Shown here one piece after another: positions 34,019 to 48,273 of a stretch of 64,000 nucleotides of DNA (the first letter of the stretch is position 1; the number at the start of each line of letters is the position of its first letter). The notes beneath the pieces were generated by a model. The model worked only from the letters and a program-made list of their open reading frames with translations. It searched no databases and was not told where the DNA came from. The stretch is from Sphaerolaimus hirsutus (Eukaryota > Nematoda > Chromadorea > Monhysterida > Sphaerolaimidae), in contig OZ038452.1 of the NCBI GenBank assembly GCA_964036195.1, positions 4,830,704 to 4,894,703 on the forward strand, given 5' to 3'. The position numbers were made by a program, and so were the translations under genes.

Positions 34019-37000
34019 ATTGAACTAAAATTGAGTTGACATCCGGTGTGTGTGACGCCAAAAGCCAGTGTCCCGCTAATTTCCAATCACCGATTATCGC
34101 GTTTTGTCAGCGGGCGACCACAGTGCCTGCTCTTATTGTACTTTTCATGTTAGCTGCAGATGCCTAAGCCAATGCCTCGCTTTGAACCCATTCTTTTGTT
34201 CACTTTTTCAACTCAAATTGAAGCAATCGTCAATTGCCTGTGTATAGATTTGTTGAAAAATAATCGCGTTTTTGTCTATGCACGGTTTATCTGAGGTGTT
34301 TTTTTGTCGGCGTCGCTGTTGAGAGTGAACGTACATGTCGCAAACTCGACGGACTGCAAGGTGTGCGTCCAAAATTACTTATGTCTTGGTTGATAACGCG
34401 CGAGCAGGATACTTATGCACGCACTGTCAGAACAAGGCACTTTTCTTTCAAGAAAAAACTTCAATTTTATCAACAATGACGCCACGATGGCGTGCTCGTT
34501 CAGAAAAACGCAAACGTGCGGTGCGCCGAGTATTTTTGCGAGTATGTTCATTCGAGCCATTTAAATCCACGTTGAAGCACATCGAAGTCACCCTTCCAAT
34601 TGTCGATAGATGTACGTTTTTTTAAATAAATAACTTTTTACCGTATTTTCTGAATGCCCATCCCCGAATAGATCCCCATGTGTGATCGGGGGCAGTCTCG
34701 AACTGTGTGAAGTGTAAAATGTCATGCAAAAAAACCAGAACGTTTGACATTTTATAGTTTACAGGACGCTGGACTGCCACCAGTAGCATGGCATGAGATT
34801 TATACTTATATTGTGCCCTGTAAATATAATCTACCCTGGAGAGTTATTTGAAAAATACGGTATTTCAAGCATTCAGTGGATATGTTTCTACGTGAACGAT
34901 AAATGGAACACGCTAGTTTAGGTATTACGACCACTTGTGCCCATAAAATTCGTATTATCCGTTCATTGATTTCGTAAATAAAGCAATACCTTAATTAGGA
35001 AGCTGTTCGAGTGGAAAATCGACCCTACACTCACTATTTTGACACAACGACAACTGGTTCCCATCCCAATTCAAAGCTTGCTCACGAGTAGTGATGGAAA
35101 AAGCGCCATGGCGCTTTTCTGGACCACGGCGCCTGGAGGCAATGGCAAGTGATTTCGGTTTTTATGCTGAATGGCGCCACGGCATAATGGCGCTTTTCCA
35201 TCGCTACCCTGTACCCACTAGCCGACGAACGAGTTCAAATGCATAAGTGTTTTTTCAAGTGAAGCTGTAGTGTTGAAAAAATGTGGTATACGCAATGTAT
35301 GCAGCGGAGCTCGCCGAACGCGAACGGGTCGCTGGACAGCGAGAAGTCGACTGACGGCGCAGACAGGACGAGGTTTTTTGAATGGTCATCGCTTTTAACT
35401 GAAGTGCTAATGTAATGAAGGATCTCGATCGACGACAAACACAATTGGGGTGGAACTCTGGCTTGGTGGTGTAAAAAGCGCCAGAACCTGGGCGCCGAGC
35501 GCCATGGCGCTTTTTCAACCCCCGCCGCCAAACGCCAACGGCGCCAGAGCAAAATGGCGCGATCGCGCTTTCTGCTTTGGCGCTAGCGCCGGCGCTAGGC
35601 ATTTTGTTCCTGGAGCCGGGTGAAATTAGCGCCATCGCGCTTTTCGTGCGCATGGCGCCAGAGTACGATAGCGCCATTGTGCTTTGGCGCCAGCGCCATG
35701 GCGCTTTTACTTCACTACTCTGGCTCCAATAACAAGCCTGTAAGTTGTCAAGTTCCATGAGGAGTATGAAATCGCCAGTAAAATTTTACTTTATTCAGTC
35801 AGTTGTTCATGATCATTTTTTTTCGATTGTGTCTGAATGGACCCATAAACGCATCATTTGTATACAAACATTGTTATAGAAGTAATCACTCGACCAATAG
35901 GGGGAGTTATTCAAATTTGGACTTACCTATTCCTTACTCAATCAAGGGAGTGTTCAAGGGAGTTAGCGGCGACCCCCCCCCCCATTCATGCGAAGTAGAG
36001 GGGGGGGGGGGGTTGCGCCAATATCTCCCCCAAGTTTCAGCTTCTGGTGTGGCCTAGAACTGGAGATAGGATGTCACAAGTAAAATAAAAAATAGGGTGC
36101 CGGAGCTGACACGGAAGGTGTTTAGATTTTAAACTCGGCGTACATGATGGCATACAATGTTCTGAAAGAATACGCAACGACTGTAGAGTTTCACAACTCC
36201 AACAACATTGTAGAGTTTCATGTCCGCCTAGTATAGGTACGTTACAAGAGTGCCTTAAGAAACACATAAAATGGATGGCGAGAACGTTCTAGGCATTGAT
36301 TGATATTTATACCTAGATTGATTGATATTGAATATTGATGTTTAATTACAAATTAATTCTCTGATATTAAGATGTTGCTTGTTTGTCATTAAAAATAAAA
36401 CTGTTCAAATAAAAAATGTCTGAGAAAATTGGTGAAAAAAATAGAACGGCGCTCTTCCATTGGAAAAATACGGTAAGGTCCTCAATTCGTGAAATGCTGT
36501 AGTCAGAGCTTTTCGCAAGCAATATTCAAATACCAAAAATATTGCCAATGAGTGCCGATCAGCGATGTTAAAGCACCAGATAATGTGGTCGACACAACGA
36601 GTTACCGAATTGTATATGTAAAGGTGGTATTTTAACATCTATTTTACTTAGAAAACGGAAAATTAGATATCGGAAAATTAACCGGAAAATTGATGCATGT
36701 TCGCGTTTTGAAGTTTTTGGACATTTTTATCGACCAAATCAACGAATGCCTTTATGATCAAGATATCCAGGGATATTAAATACGTCACTGATTGAAGCAC
36801 AAAGTTCATCAGACATTTTCAAAGTCTCGGTTGTAATCAGGGCCGTACGTTTGCCATTTTGCAGGGTATTTTCCATGACTTTTGACACTTTGCATGACAT
36901 TTGACATTTTACAGGGCTTTTTACGGGTCTGGGAGTGGCACCTGAACCTTCACTTGTATTTTTATGACATTATTTTATTGTAGACTATTATTATAGTTTC

Positions 37001-37544
37001 ACTTACATTGAAGCTTCATAAATATGTCGATGCACGGTGACTTTTTCATCATGTTTGTTGTACTTTCAGGGTTTCATCTCATTTTCGCTTGACATTTATG
37101 GTTTCTTTTTTCATCCGAAGATACAAAGTGTTTGAATGGAAAAGCATTTTTTCATTTTCGGAATGTTTGTTATATAGCAAAACAATAATTTACGTTTTAA
37201 TGTATTAAAAAATATTTACATGTAGGTATACTCAAGTTACTTTACACCCTGGACACGTGGTTCCCCGTGGAACCCTGCCAACGATTTTTTGACGCATGCG
37301 ATATTCACAGACAGTTGAAAAAGTCATTTCTGTTATAATGCTATATGTCAACTTATTCACAACAATAATTTTTTTCATCTTTTATACCAAAATCGCATGC
37401 TTTATCATCATTGGCACGCTTTCTAACGTGAGACATAAATGAGTGCGAGGGCAGAGTGTCATGTCCGCCGAGTATAATAATTAAAACAAAACCAGTAATC
37501 TACAAACATAGTTAGAGTTAAGCCGAGATTAGAGCTCAGGGGCC

Positions 37545-38290
37545 AGTTCCGCAAGTAGACAAGTTAAGAGTTAAAAGTTAAGAGTTGAGTTAAAGGTTAA
37601 AAGTTGAGTCAAAAGTTGAGTTAAAAGTTAAGAGTTGAGTTAAAGGTTAAAAGTTGAGTCAAAAGTTGAGTTAAAAGTTAAGAGTTGAGTTAAAGGTTAA
37701 AAGTTGAGTCAAAAGTTGAGTTAAAAGTTAAGAGTTGAGTTAAAGGTTAAAAGTTGAGTCAAAAGTTGATTTAAAAGACAAATGGGTCATTCGTTGCAAA
37801 AGCGCGATACGCTGATCTTCAATCATATTTTGTCCCCGCACGGCCATTTCGAAACAACGTTCAGCGATTTTTTCTTTTTTTAGCGATAATTTTTTTGGAT
37901 ACGTTATTTTCAAATGACGTGCATACAACATTGGCACCATGCCAGCGAACAGCCGTATCGATACCAATTTCATATTTTTATTTTTTTATATTTTTTTACC
38001 ATCATTTTCCACTTGTCTCTTAACTCTCAACTCTTAACTCAACTCTTAACTCAACTCTTAACTCAACTCTTAACTCAACTTTTAACTCTTAACTCAACTT
38101 TTAACCTTTAACTCAACTCTTAACCTTTAACTCAACCTTTAACTCAACTCTTAACATTTAACTCAACTTTTAACTTTTCTCTTAAATTTTAACTTTTCTC
38201 TTAAACTTTAACTTTTCTCTTAAACTTTAACTTTACTCTTAACTCGCCATTTGTCTTTTTACTCAACTCTTAACTTTTAACTCTTAACCG
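37545..38290. repeat. Foldback with a 50-bp minisatellite
   Basis: It belongs to the ccagttccgcaagt foldback family. The unit beginning agagttgagttaaaggttaa repeats exactly at 37581, 37631, 37681 and 37731, a period of 50. The inverse units (aactcaactcttaact) fill 38015-38290. About 220 bases of unrelated sequence separate the arms. Confidence 0.8.
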
Positions 38291-39558
38291 GCACCAGCGT
38301 GAATTTGACGTAAAATGACGACGTAAAATTACATCGTAAAATAAATTACATGAGTGTGGATCATGCTACGGGTCTACAATTTTCTGAGGATAATGTATAA
38401 ATCAATACCTTAATCGTGTCCAATACTGAGTGTTGTCTGTCAGCCACAGCTAGAGTGAATTGAAAAATTCAATTTTTTCATTTTACGTCATCATTTTACG
38501 ACAGGGAACAAATTTTACATTTTACGTCAATGGTTGCATGCAACGTCGTCGGCAACATCATTTTACGTTGTCATTTTATGTCAAATTCACGCTGAGCTCT
38601 AATGTCCGCTTAATCTGCAACGTAAATATTTATATCCTTCTTTCCTTACAGGCAATAGTGAATAAATAAGAGATTAAAAATGTGCAATTGGCGCCACACA
38701 GGCTGGATGTCAACTGGATTCGTGTCAACTAAATTTTAGTGAATTACCTATGTGATTTCAACTTCTGAAAATGCAAGGTTAATTTTATAGCATGACACTC
38801 AATTTTCATTGTTTCTGTTAGGTGTGACGCTTTTAAAAATCTTTCTGTGTTATTTAGTTGACACTGAGCTGACACGAATTTGCGATGTCAACTAGCGTGT
38901 GTGGGCCAATAGCGTTGTATTTACACAAAATGCTAAAATGGTAAAATAAGAACGCGTTGACGCACGCTTTAGGTACATCGTTTTTCACCCACCGTATTAC
39001 CTCGAATTACCCCCTTGAATTAACCCCCTTCAAAATGGGCTGGGGAAAAAATAAACCCCCCTCGAAATACCCCCCTCCGGAACGATGTGCACCATGTCTG
39101 CAATGTACAACATCGGACACATTGGACACATTTGGACATATTTATCACCTGTTTTGGGTACGAAAACCTAAATACTATTTACTACGACCATTACGAATAT
39201 TTCTGACGAAACAACCCCCCCCCCCCCCGAATAAGCCCCCTCGAAGTAACCCCCCCCCCCAATTTTGCTGGCGAAATAATAAAACCCCATGGGGGTATTT
39301 CGAGGTAATACGGCATATTCAACTGGATCAAAAATTCAATTTCATACTTTTTCTCATCACGCAATACAGTGCTCTCTCTCACCATCGGTGAATTTTGTGC
39401 GCAATTTTCCAGGTCACTTTGGAAAATATGGTAGCACTCTTTGTAAAGCGTACACTTCACTAAGTAAAAAAAAATGTAATGAACGCGTAAATAACTGTGA
39501 CAGATGAGACCAGAAAAAAATAATAATAAAATATGTAGCGAGAAATTTTTGACCTAAT

Positions 39559-39800
39559 GTGCCTACACACACTAGTTTTCACAGTGACTTCGTGGGAAAA
39601 CTGAAATTTTTCAAATGGAAATTAATGAACACGGTTGAAAGATTTTATTTTAATTAAATTAGAATTTATATAAATGAAAGTTCAAATTTGAAAATTTCAA
39701 AACTAAAACACATAGCACACAAAAAAGTAGGCTGGATGTGGCCATGTGGCCATTTCAGTTTTCACATCGGTCACGGTGAAAACTAGTGTGTGTAGGGCCA
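39559..39800. mobile_element. MITE, family B
   Basis: Terminal gtgcctacacacactagttt and the inverse aaaactagtgtgtgtagggc enclose the same core as the copy at 11908-12150, here in inverse orientation. Confidence 0.65.
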
Positions 39801-40009
39801 ATGGGAAAGGTAATTTTACCTATCAATGTTTACAATAAAAGTACCTAGTGTACCTAGTGTATTTTGCCTATCATAGTGTACCTATCATCGGCGCTACTTC
39901 ATCTAAATTGCCATTCACATTATTTAGAATACAATACACAGAACATAAGGGTATATAGGTAGGTAAAAATATTTACAATACACAGAATGTAGGTATTATA
40001 TATTTATGT

Positions 40010-40900
40010 ACAATGATATTTCTTCGTCTGGGTTCACGGCAATCGTTGAAACTGTGGGTTCACGGCACGGCATCTCAAACGATCGACTTGATACCATTCC
40101 AAATTTTGGCCAAAAATCCCGGCTCTCGTTTCATCTGCGCTTGGTGCCGCGCGACATTCAACTGCTCAGTAGCGACTGGGTGCAACTTTCTGGCGCGGCG
40201 GCGCCTGTGGCTGGTGGCGGCGCGGCTCGACTGCATCCAGCGCACTGATATGAGGTGCAGCGGCACGCGCTGCGGCCGCACCGCTGCCCTTCTTCGGATG
40301 TGGTAGTTTTCCGTAGGCGCCTGCGATTTAGAGGTGTGCGATCGTTAGGTACGACGTCGGTCTAGTTTGACGCGAGTCATTTTACATTCTGGCCAGTTTA
40401 CATTCTTCTAAACAGGTCCAGTTTCACCCTGGATTGCCATGCTATTCGTTTTATGGCACATCATTTTACATTCTGTGGGAAAATGTCTGATACTGTACCT
40501 GCTGGACACTACATGTAAAATATCCTATATATTGCTTGTAAAAAGATGCCATTTCGCGCTGAAACCTTGCGTTTGTCCACGTTGGGGTCGCGAAAAGTGA
40601 TGTCACTTGAACGCTTTGAAAGCTTTGAACTTTTTTCATATCAGCTACCCTCCACGATCTATTCCAAACACCTTTTCCCGCGCTATTTTTCCACTTAAAA
40701 CGTAAAAAATTTTATGAAAGTCCGCGCTTCACTGACCACGTTCACGTTTCCATGGTTGCGGTCGAGATGCAGCAGTTGTCTTTTGTTCATCGAGCGCCAC
40801 GGCGCGGCGAACAGCACCGACAGCATGACGGACGCGCCGCAGCACAACGAGATGGACACACGCATCACCCACGATGTTCGGATGTTAGATTGATTAGATT
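40010..40900. other. Two unexplained GC-rich islands
   Basis: Positions 40010-40300 and 40740-40900 have exon-like GC content in AT-rich DNA. Each has open frames on both strands (one plus-strand frame near 40780 includes FIERHGAANSTDSM), but no domain or complete splice-site pair is evident. They may be exons of an unidentified gene, a retrocopy remnant or regulatory DNA. Confidence 0.25.
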
Positions 40901-43539
40901 TTGGGTTCTGGTAAATAGTTTATCTGCATTGTGAAGGGTATGACTGAAGTTTGCGGCGTTTGATGTATAGCAGTATCTTACTCTTAACTGTTACATATAT
41001 TTTTGATCAGATAGGTAAAAATGAGCAAACAGTTATCATAAATATAATCTAAATTGAGCAGTGCGTCCGTGCAATGGACACTCGTCGAAAAATTGTGGCG
41101 TATTCGAGAAAAAGTTTAGACTTATTCAAGTACTTTAGTAATTATTCCTGCGCTTTAGTGATTATCATATAATAAAAGTACTTCAGAAATCATTTACTTG
41201 AGTATTCAAGTAGGGGGCAACCCCGTACTCAAGTGTAAAATATCAATTACCCATAAAGTACTGGAGTGTGCTGGGCACATCCTCAGCATTACATCAAGCA
41301 CTGCAAGCTCTGGGATCAGTTCCGCAAGTGGAAAAGTTAAGAGTTAAAAGTTAAGAGTTGAGTAAAATGACAAATGACAAGTTATGAGTAAAGTTAAGAG
41401 TTAAGAGTTGAGTAAAACGGCAAATGAATTTACTCAACTCTTAACTTTTAACTTTACTCTTAACTTATCATTTATCATTTTACTCAACTCTTAACTTTTA
41501 ACTCTTAACTTTTCCACTTGCGGAACCGGCACCTGGTGCCAATTCAACAAGTGAAGAATAAAATACTGTTTGAGAAGTGATAAGTTTGAACCTGAAATAA
41601 ACATTTAACATTTCTTTTAACATCTTACTTCTAAAATTATTTTGCTTTAAACTTTTTACTTCTCACTTTTCAAATTGTTTTTAACTTCTTCAGTTGCGGA
41701 ATTGACCCCAGAATGCATTTTTGCCTTCTGTGCATAAATATGAGGCCAGACCACTTTACATTCTAGCTACTTTACATTCTGTCCAAAAGCTCTAGTTTAC
41801 ATCCCACACTGCTTCACTGTACATTCTATAGTGCATTAGTTTACATTCTGTGGAGAAATCTGACATCCCCTACTTTCTGCACACTTTACATTCCACCACA
41901 GTGCTATACTTCACATCCCATTGTCTACTGCAGATATTGTAACTTAATATGCTATGCTTTACATGGTGTACTGTGACCTCCACATCTGTTATGGAATTAG
42001 TGCATAGTTTGTGAACTTTTGATGTGTAAGTGTGAATGACATGTAGGTGACACTTGAAATGTGCTTTATTTATTCATTTGTGCTACAGACTGTATTTACA
42101 TAAATATTTGTCATGTCTATTGTATTGTGTGTCACAGGTGTGTTGGCAAACCCTCTGGAAAAAGTATTTTGATTTTGAAGTGTTTTCTCTCAAATCAGAT
42201 TACAAATATATTTTTTGAAAATAGTTTTAGAATTTTCAAATAAAAATTTTAAATCTACAAATTTTCCTGATTACTCAAATTGATTATTTAAATTTTTAAT
42301 TATCAAACTTGAATTTAAAATTTAAAAATAAACAAAATAAAAAAATATAGAAAGCTTTAAAATTAACAAATTTAGATTTGATTTGATTTTAAGTTTTCAA
42401 TTTTTTTAATCTTTGTATATTTCTGATTACACTTCTGAAAATTTTTATTTTGAAAATTTTAAAACTCTGAAAAAATTCAAAAACTTGTGAACTTTTTCAA
42501 TTTTACAATTTTTAGTTATTTTGAAGTTTATAAATTTTTATTTCACAACAAAAAACATCTATCAAAAAAATTCTAAAAATCGAAAAGTACCCAAACCTAA
42601 ATTTTCAGATCTATATTTTTATACCCGTACTCAATTTATAGAGCAAAATATTTTTGAAAATTCACGTATGAACTTTTGGAAATGAAACTTTATTTTGTAT
42701 TGGAATTCATTCCAGCGGGCTCTTCGCGAGCGATCCGGAGCACGCGTGAACTTTTGGAAATGAAACTATTTTTTGAACTTGTGAACTTATGAAATGAAAC
42801 TCCTGTGGTCTGGGATGGATATGTGAACTTTCGACGTGAAACTTCTGTTTTTCATAGGGGATTTGAGATGGATATGTGAACTTTCGATATGAAAATTGTG
42901 ATTTTTCTGAAAATCTGTACCACTGTATCTCAGGAACGAAATGGACTATAATGCTGATTTTTTTTCTAAAATGTGAAGAACTATACGTGGAGGTCAAATC
43001 CACGCTTAACTCGATTTTTCTGGATTTGGCGCTTGTGAACTTTTGGAATGGAAGTCCCCAATTAAAAACATCAAATTCAAATGGAGTATCAGAAAAAAAA
43101 CGTGCTGTTGAGTCTGAGTAAAAGCTTGGGAGGCCATAGAACATAAAAATATTCAAAATTCAGAACTCATTACTGTACTCTATGGACACTCTATTACATG
43201 ACCCCTGAATTGTTTTGTAAATGCCAACACAAAAGTGGTGTTTGTATAATATGTCAAATGATTTGATGCACAGCTGTTTGCTGTTGCTATCTTATGGGAT
43301 GTGTGCACAATAGGGGATTAGTGTGGCCTGCTGTAATCAATTTTTTGATGGAATGTAAAGTGAAGCTTTTCAGTGGAATGAGAAGTGTGCAAAAAGTACA
43401 GGATGTGACATTTTATTGTAGGATGTAAACTGGAGCGGTGAACACAGTACTGTGGAATGTAAACTGTGCAAATACAGAGAATGTAAAGTGACTAGGATGT
43501 GAAGTGATGCACCCTCCATAAATATTGGGCACAAATAAA

Positions 43540-44560
43540 CACCTGCCCACCCAAGTCCGGCCCCCTATTTTATATCGGATGCCCTATCTCCAGCTGTGGG
43601 CCTGGTGGAAAGCTTATACTTGGGTGGTAAATAGGTGTAACCCCCCCTACTCTTCATGAATGAAAGGGGCCCAATTTTACATGCAGGTTGAGGATGTTTT
43701 ATAGAGGGGGGTTTAAAGTTCAAAGTTGTGTAAAAAATATAACCTCTAAAATGCCTCCATAAGAAAATTTACTCGGAGTGAATCTTATGACATCGTAATC
43801 ATGTCATTACAGGAACAAAAATTGTCAAAATTTACAACTTTAAATTTACCCCCAGTATTTATACTTTCTAATGGAGGCCTTTAACGGGTTATGTTTTTTA
43901 CACAACTTTGAATCTTAAACCCTCCTCTATAAAACATCCTAAACCAGCGTGTCAAGTGTGTAAGGAATGAAAGCTAAAAGTGAATTTTAAATTTGCCAAA
44001 AAAATTTTTGGTCTGCTGCTTAAGGGGGAGGTCTCAAGATTAGTGATGGAATGGCGCTAGCGCCATTTCACGGTGGCACTAGTTTTCACATGAAATTTGG
44101 AAAACTCATACATCACCTTTGAACACATTTGAGTTTTCTACAAGATGTGATTATAAGTGACTCATTGTAGAAAACTCAAATGCATTTAAAGCTGAATTAT
44201 GAGTTCTCCAAATTTCGTGTGAAAACTAGGATTGATATACTACAATATTACACTAGTGTGCACAGGGCCATTTGTACCCCACTTGTGTGGTACACCCACC
44301 CCACCTCCTAAGTGTCTGACAAAATTTTTAGTTTGAAAAATTTTTTGTTAGACACTTGAAATGTTGATTTACAGTGATTTACAGATGAGGGTTTAATGAT
44401 AATGATTCCTGCAATGATGTCATAATGACATCATTGCAGGAATATATACATAACTTTTGTATGTTCCCCAAGAAAATTTTGCAAAGGAGGCATTTCAGAG
44501 GTTACGTTCTTTACATAGCCTTAAACCTTGAACACCCCCCTGTAAGTCACGAATGTATGG
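43540..44560. repeat. Diverged foldback related to 24885-26008, with nested MITE
   Basis: Motifs shared with the onecut-intron foldback include cctctaaaatgcct, tttactcggagtgaa and the atgatgtcataatgacatca palindrome. A family B MITE (about 44075-44270) is inserted within it. Confidence 0.55.
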
Positions 44561-45625
44561 TGTCAACTTTCCATTGTCCCCTTTTTTCCATTTCCATTTT
44601 CTTGTCACTAAATTTTTTCCATTTTTCTGGCTCATTTTCGGGCAATTTTTCTGTTTTTACTCCTCATTTTCTATTTTCCAGCTCAACTTGTTTTCTGTTT
44701 CAGCCAAACTGGTAAACCTGTATGCAGGTTTTTCAACTATGAGTTCAGCAAAATTTCAGAAAAAAGTTTTTCTCCATTTTCAGCAATATTTCAGTATTTT
44801 ATTCATTTCCAGCAAAATTTGTACATTTTTGGCTGTTTCAATGCAAATTTTGCTTACCGTTTTCCAGCCAGTCCAAAAAATTCCACTTAAGTTTTGTTTT
44901 CGGCACTGCAAAAATTTTTCTGTTTCCACTTTCGGTAAATTTTTTACACCCTACTGGTATGTGTTTTTGCCATCGTTGCTGACGGCATAAAATTAGTCTA
45001 GTGATGAGAAAAATTTAAATCCGTGGTGGAGGTGGAGTTACAACAACATAATGACAAATAGTGGAAAGTAAGATGTAAAAAGTCACCAAAAAATTATTAT
45101 TTGAATGTTTACAAGCTTTTTATTCACAATTAGTTCAAAACTCATGCATACAAAGATCGATGACATATGCGCATCACTGTAAAATTGATTTTACGTCGGA
45201 CCATTAGCCATCATAGGTACATTTTTTTTTCAAATTTGAAAATAATATCATGTTCATTATAAATTTTTGCAACAAAAAAATTTAGTTTCCAACACAAATT
45301 TTAACCCCCCCCCCCATGAAAACATCAAAGTAATAAATTTTTCGGTGACCTTGTATACTCCAGCGACATCACACCTTACAATGAAATCTACCATATACCA
45401 TCTGAATAAAAGAACAAACATAAATTTTTTTCCATCATATTTATCAAAGCAATTCGATAAATGTGATAAAATAAATTTTATGTCTGTTCTTTTATTCAGA
45501 TGGGATATGGTAGATTTCATTGTAACGTTCATTGTCGCTGCAGTATACGTTACGTTTCACCTTCCATTTGTCGTTGTGTGGTTACTCCACCTAGACGGGT
45601 ATTTTCTGAAAGCGTAAGCGTTACA

Positions 45626-46299
45626 TATGAAGGGTGTGCTTCTAAAAGTACCGATCTACAAAAAATCGATTTTGAGATAATCGCGATTGAAAGTTTGGAG
45701 CATGCAATACCCATACATGGGTATTGGGTATGGGAATTTTGGGTAAGGGTATTTCGGCCATATTGTTGGGTATCCACATGCATGGGTAAAATCATTGATT
45801 ATACACTAGCTATATAAAATTTAGGGAATTGTATTTTTGTAGTACAGTACATTTTAAAGGAACAAATTGGTAATAGCGTGTAGATCGGTATTTTTTAAAG
45901 CACAAAATCAGAAAGCTGTAGATCGGTACTTTTACCCATAATAAAAAAGCACAAAATGAGTTTTTGCGCAACCGGACACTGATCTGACATCGGTACTTTT
46001 AGAAGCACAAAAAATAATGTGCAGATCAGTACATTTAAAAGAACAATTTCAAAAAAAGTGTGTAGATCGGTACTTTTAAAGACACAAAAGCTGAAAAAGC
46101 TTGTAGATCAGTACTTTTAAAATTTCAAAAACTGTATTTTGCGATTTTTTTGCTTTTTTCGACCCCCCATATCTCAAAATTGAATTTCGCACCCCCCACA
46201 TATATTTTTGAAGCGCATTTTTATGGGGACCCCAAAAATGGTCCTAACTCAAATTTAAAAAATTTGTAGATCGGTACTTTTAGAAGCACACCCTTCATA
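45626..46299. mobile_element. Element whose TIR motif is repeated inside
   Basis: The ends tatgaagggtgtgcttctaa and its inverse bound the element. The TIR part gatcggtacttttaaaagca recurs in diverged form near 45885, 45920, 45990, 46019, 46060 and 46105. No ORF is recognised. Confidence 0.65.
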
Positions 46300-46748
46300 T
46301 ATAAATAAATGTCAGTGTAAGTGTGAATACACTTTGTCGGCTCTGCACCCAATTAATGCATTTTCGAAATAGATTTACGTGTGCAGAGATGTAAATATTC
46401 AAGTTTCGCTGGTGCAAATGCGTCCGTCTAGTCTCTTCGAGAAGCTTTGGTCAGTTATTCACCACAAGATTTTTTCTGAAAAGTATGGCTCAGTTGAATA
46501 CTTTCGATTATGGATCAACAAGCTTGAAGTATTTATAGTGGCGAGATCAAGTAAATAGCTACCTAATAGCGTAAATATTTACCTTAAATCGTCATACTCC
46601 TTAAAATACCGCAAAAATAACCATAATGGAGCCCCACACACTGGTTGACACCAACGACCGGTAAGTTTTCCATTTAAAAAACTTTTCGAGTTTTTCGATA
46701 TCGAAGGTGAAGCATCCAGATATTCAGGAAACACTATCATCTTTACAC

Positions 46749-47123
46749 CGTATTACCTCGAATTACCCCCCCTAAAATTAGGCTGAGGAAATTATAACCC
46801 CCCCTCTCGAAATAACCCCCCTAAAATTGAGTGTTAAGAGAACGTACATGACAAATACCGCAGTTTGTGATCTGTACAATGCAGAACACACGTTCAAACT
46901 GATGATTAAGTGACGTTAGGGAAGGGTATAAATATGTGTATAGGTATACAGTTGTATATGCCTATAAACACATATACATCTATGTAATTGTTTGATTTTT
47001 CTACGTCTGAGTATGGGGAATTTCCGAAAATTTCTGGTGAAATAATAGACCCCCTCCAAATCACCACCCTCAAATTTTGCTGGCGAAATAATAAACCCCC
47101 TGGGGGTATTCGAGGTAATACGG
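46749..47123. mobile_element. MITE, family C
   Basis: Starts accgtattacctcgaattac and ends gggggtattcgaggtaatac. Similar copies lie at 38990-39313, 60620-60912, 61237-61473 and about 61595-61996. Confidence 0.65.
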
Positions 47124-48067
47124 TACAGCCCTTGCGCTGTAGAATCTTAAAAAAATTTCAACGATCCAAAAAATACCGTCGAACGATGGCAGGCGGACTC
47201 TTCTCGAACAACCGTAGAGGTTTGACGAAACAAAAACACTGTAATTAATGACAGAAATTTCTGCGAATCAATGAAAGAAAAGTTCAGCCAATTAATCAAA
47301 AAAGAATACTGTCAATTAATTCAAGAAAAATACTAATAGAATGAATTAATTAATGAAAGTCAATTAATGAAACCAACTTTTGCCAATAAATGAACGGCAA
47401 AAGCAAAATGCGGCGACTTTCTAGAACACGGAATGCGCTGTTTTCCTGTTAATCATGCAGACAGTTGTTTTCGTCTCGTCGCAAGGATACCGTAAATAGA
47501 AAAATTGTTCGCAAGGGTCGAAGGAGTGTCTGGATTTTTCCAGACATTTTTGTGACTTATTACTGGCCACTTTTATTACAACATATTACTTCAGACATAA
47601 TTGAAAATAGAACGCCTGAGTTCACGGCTAATTGGAAAATAACCCTGCTTCTAACTATGGAAAATAGTGAAGAAAAGGTCATATCGTTTGGGAAAAATCC
47701 ATGTTTTCAAGTTGATTATTGTGCCTATTCCAAGTTTTTTTCAAGTCGACATTTTGTGGTTATTTGAAAAAGTTAATTATGGTTATTTGAAAAAACTTAT
47801 TATTTCGGAAATACCTTTTTGGCATTCAACCCCCACTGAGTTTAAAGTAAACACCTTTTCTTGTAAAAACTTTTACTGCATTTGGTGCTATTTTTTGATA
47901 CGCTACCAAAACCACCAGGAAATCATATCACACAGACACGCAAAATTTATTTCCCATAAAAGTATAGAATAGCAAAAAAAATAGAATGTTCAAATCGACT
48001 GTACTTCTTGAGTTTCGGGACATCACAACATCATGATAACGAATGGACAGTATGAGTACACAAAGAG

Positions 48068-48273
48068 CCCACGCACACTTGTTTTCAACTTTAATTTTCA
48101 AAACTCGTAGATCAACTTTGAACGCATTTGAGTTAAGTAAACAGAGTTTTTATCTCCGTCAACTGTAGTCTACAAGAATGAGGTCTCTGTCGACTCAAAT
48201 TGCGTTCAACCCTGATTTGTGAGTTTTCGGAATCAACTACAACACATGGAAAACTAGCGCGTGTGGGGTCAAA
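48068..48273. mobile_element. MITE, family B, just past the RBM39 stop codon
   Basis: Inverted agcccacgcacacttgtttt and gaaaactagcgcgtgtgggg ends lie 44 bases beyond the RBM39 stop, so the element could contribute to its 3' UTR or polyadenylation region. Confidence 0.6.

Noticed and set aside
35473-35722. Dense gcgccatggcgc palindromes as a regulatory array
   Set aside because: The same palindromes occur at 35090-35213, near 28806 and near 44042 within TIR-like elements, so they are best read as a repeat family.
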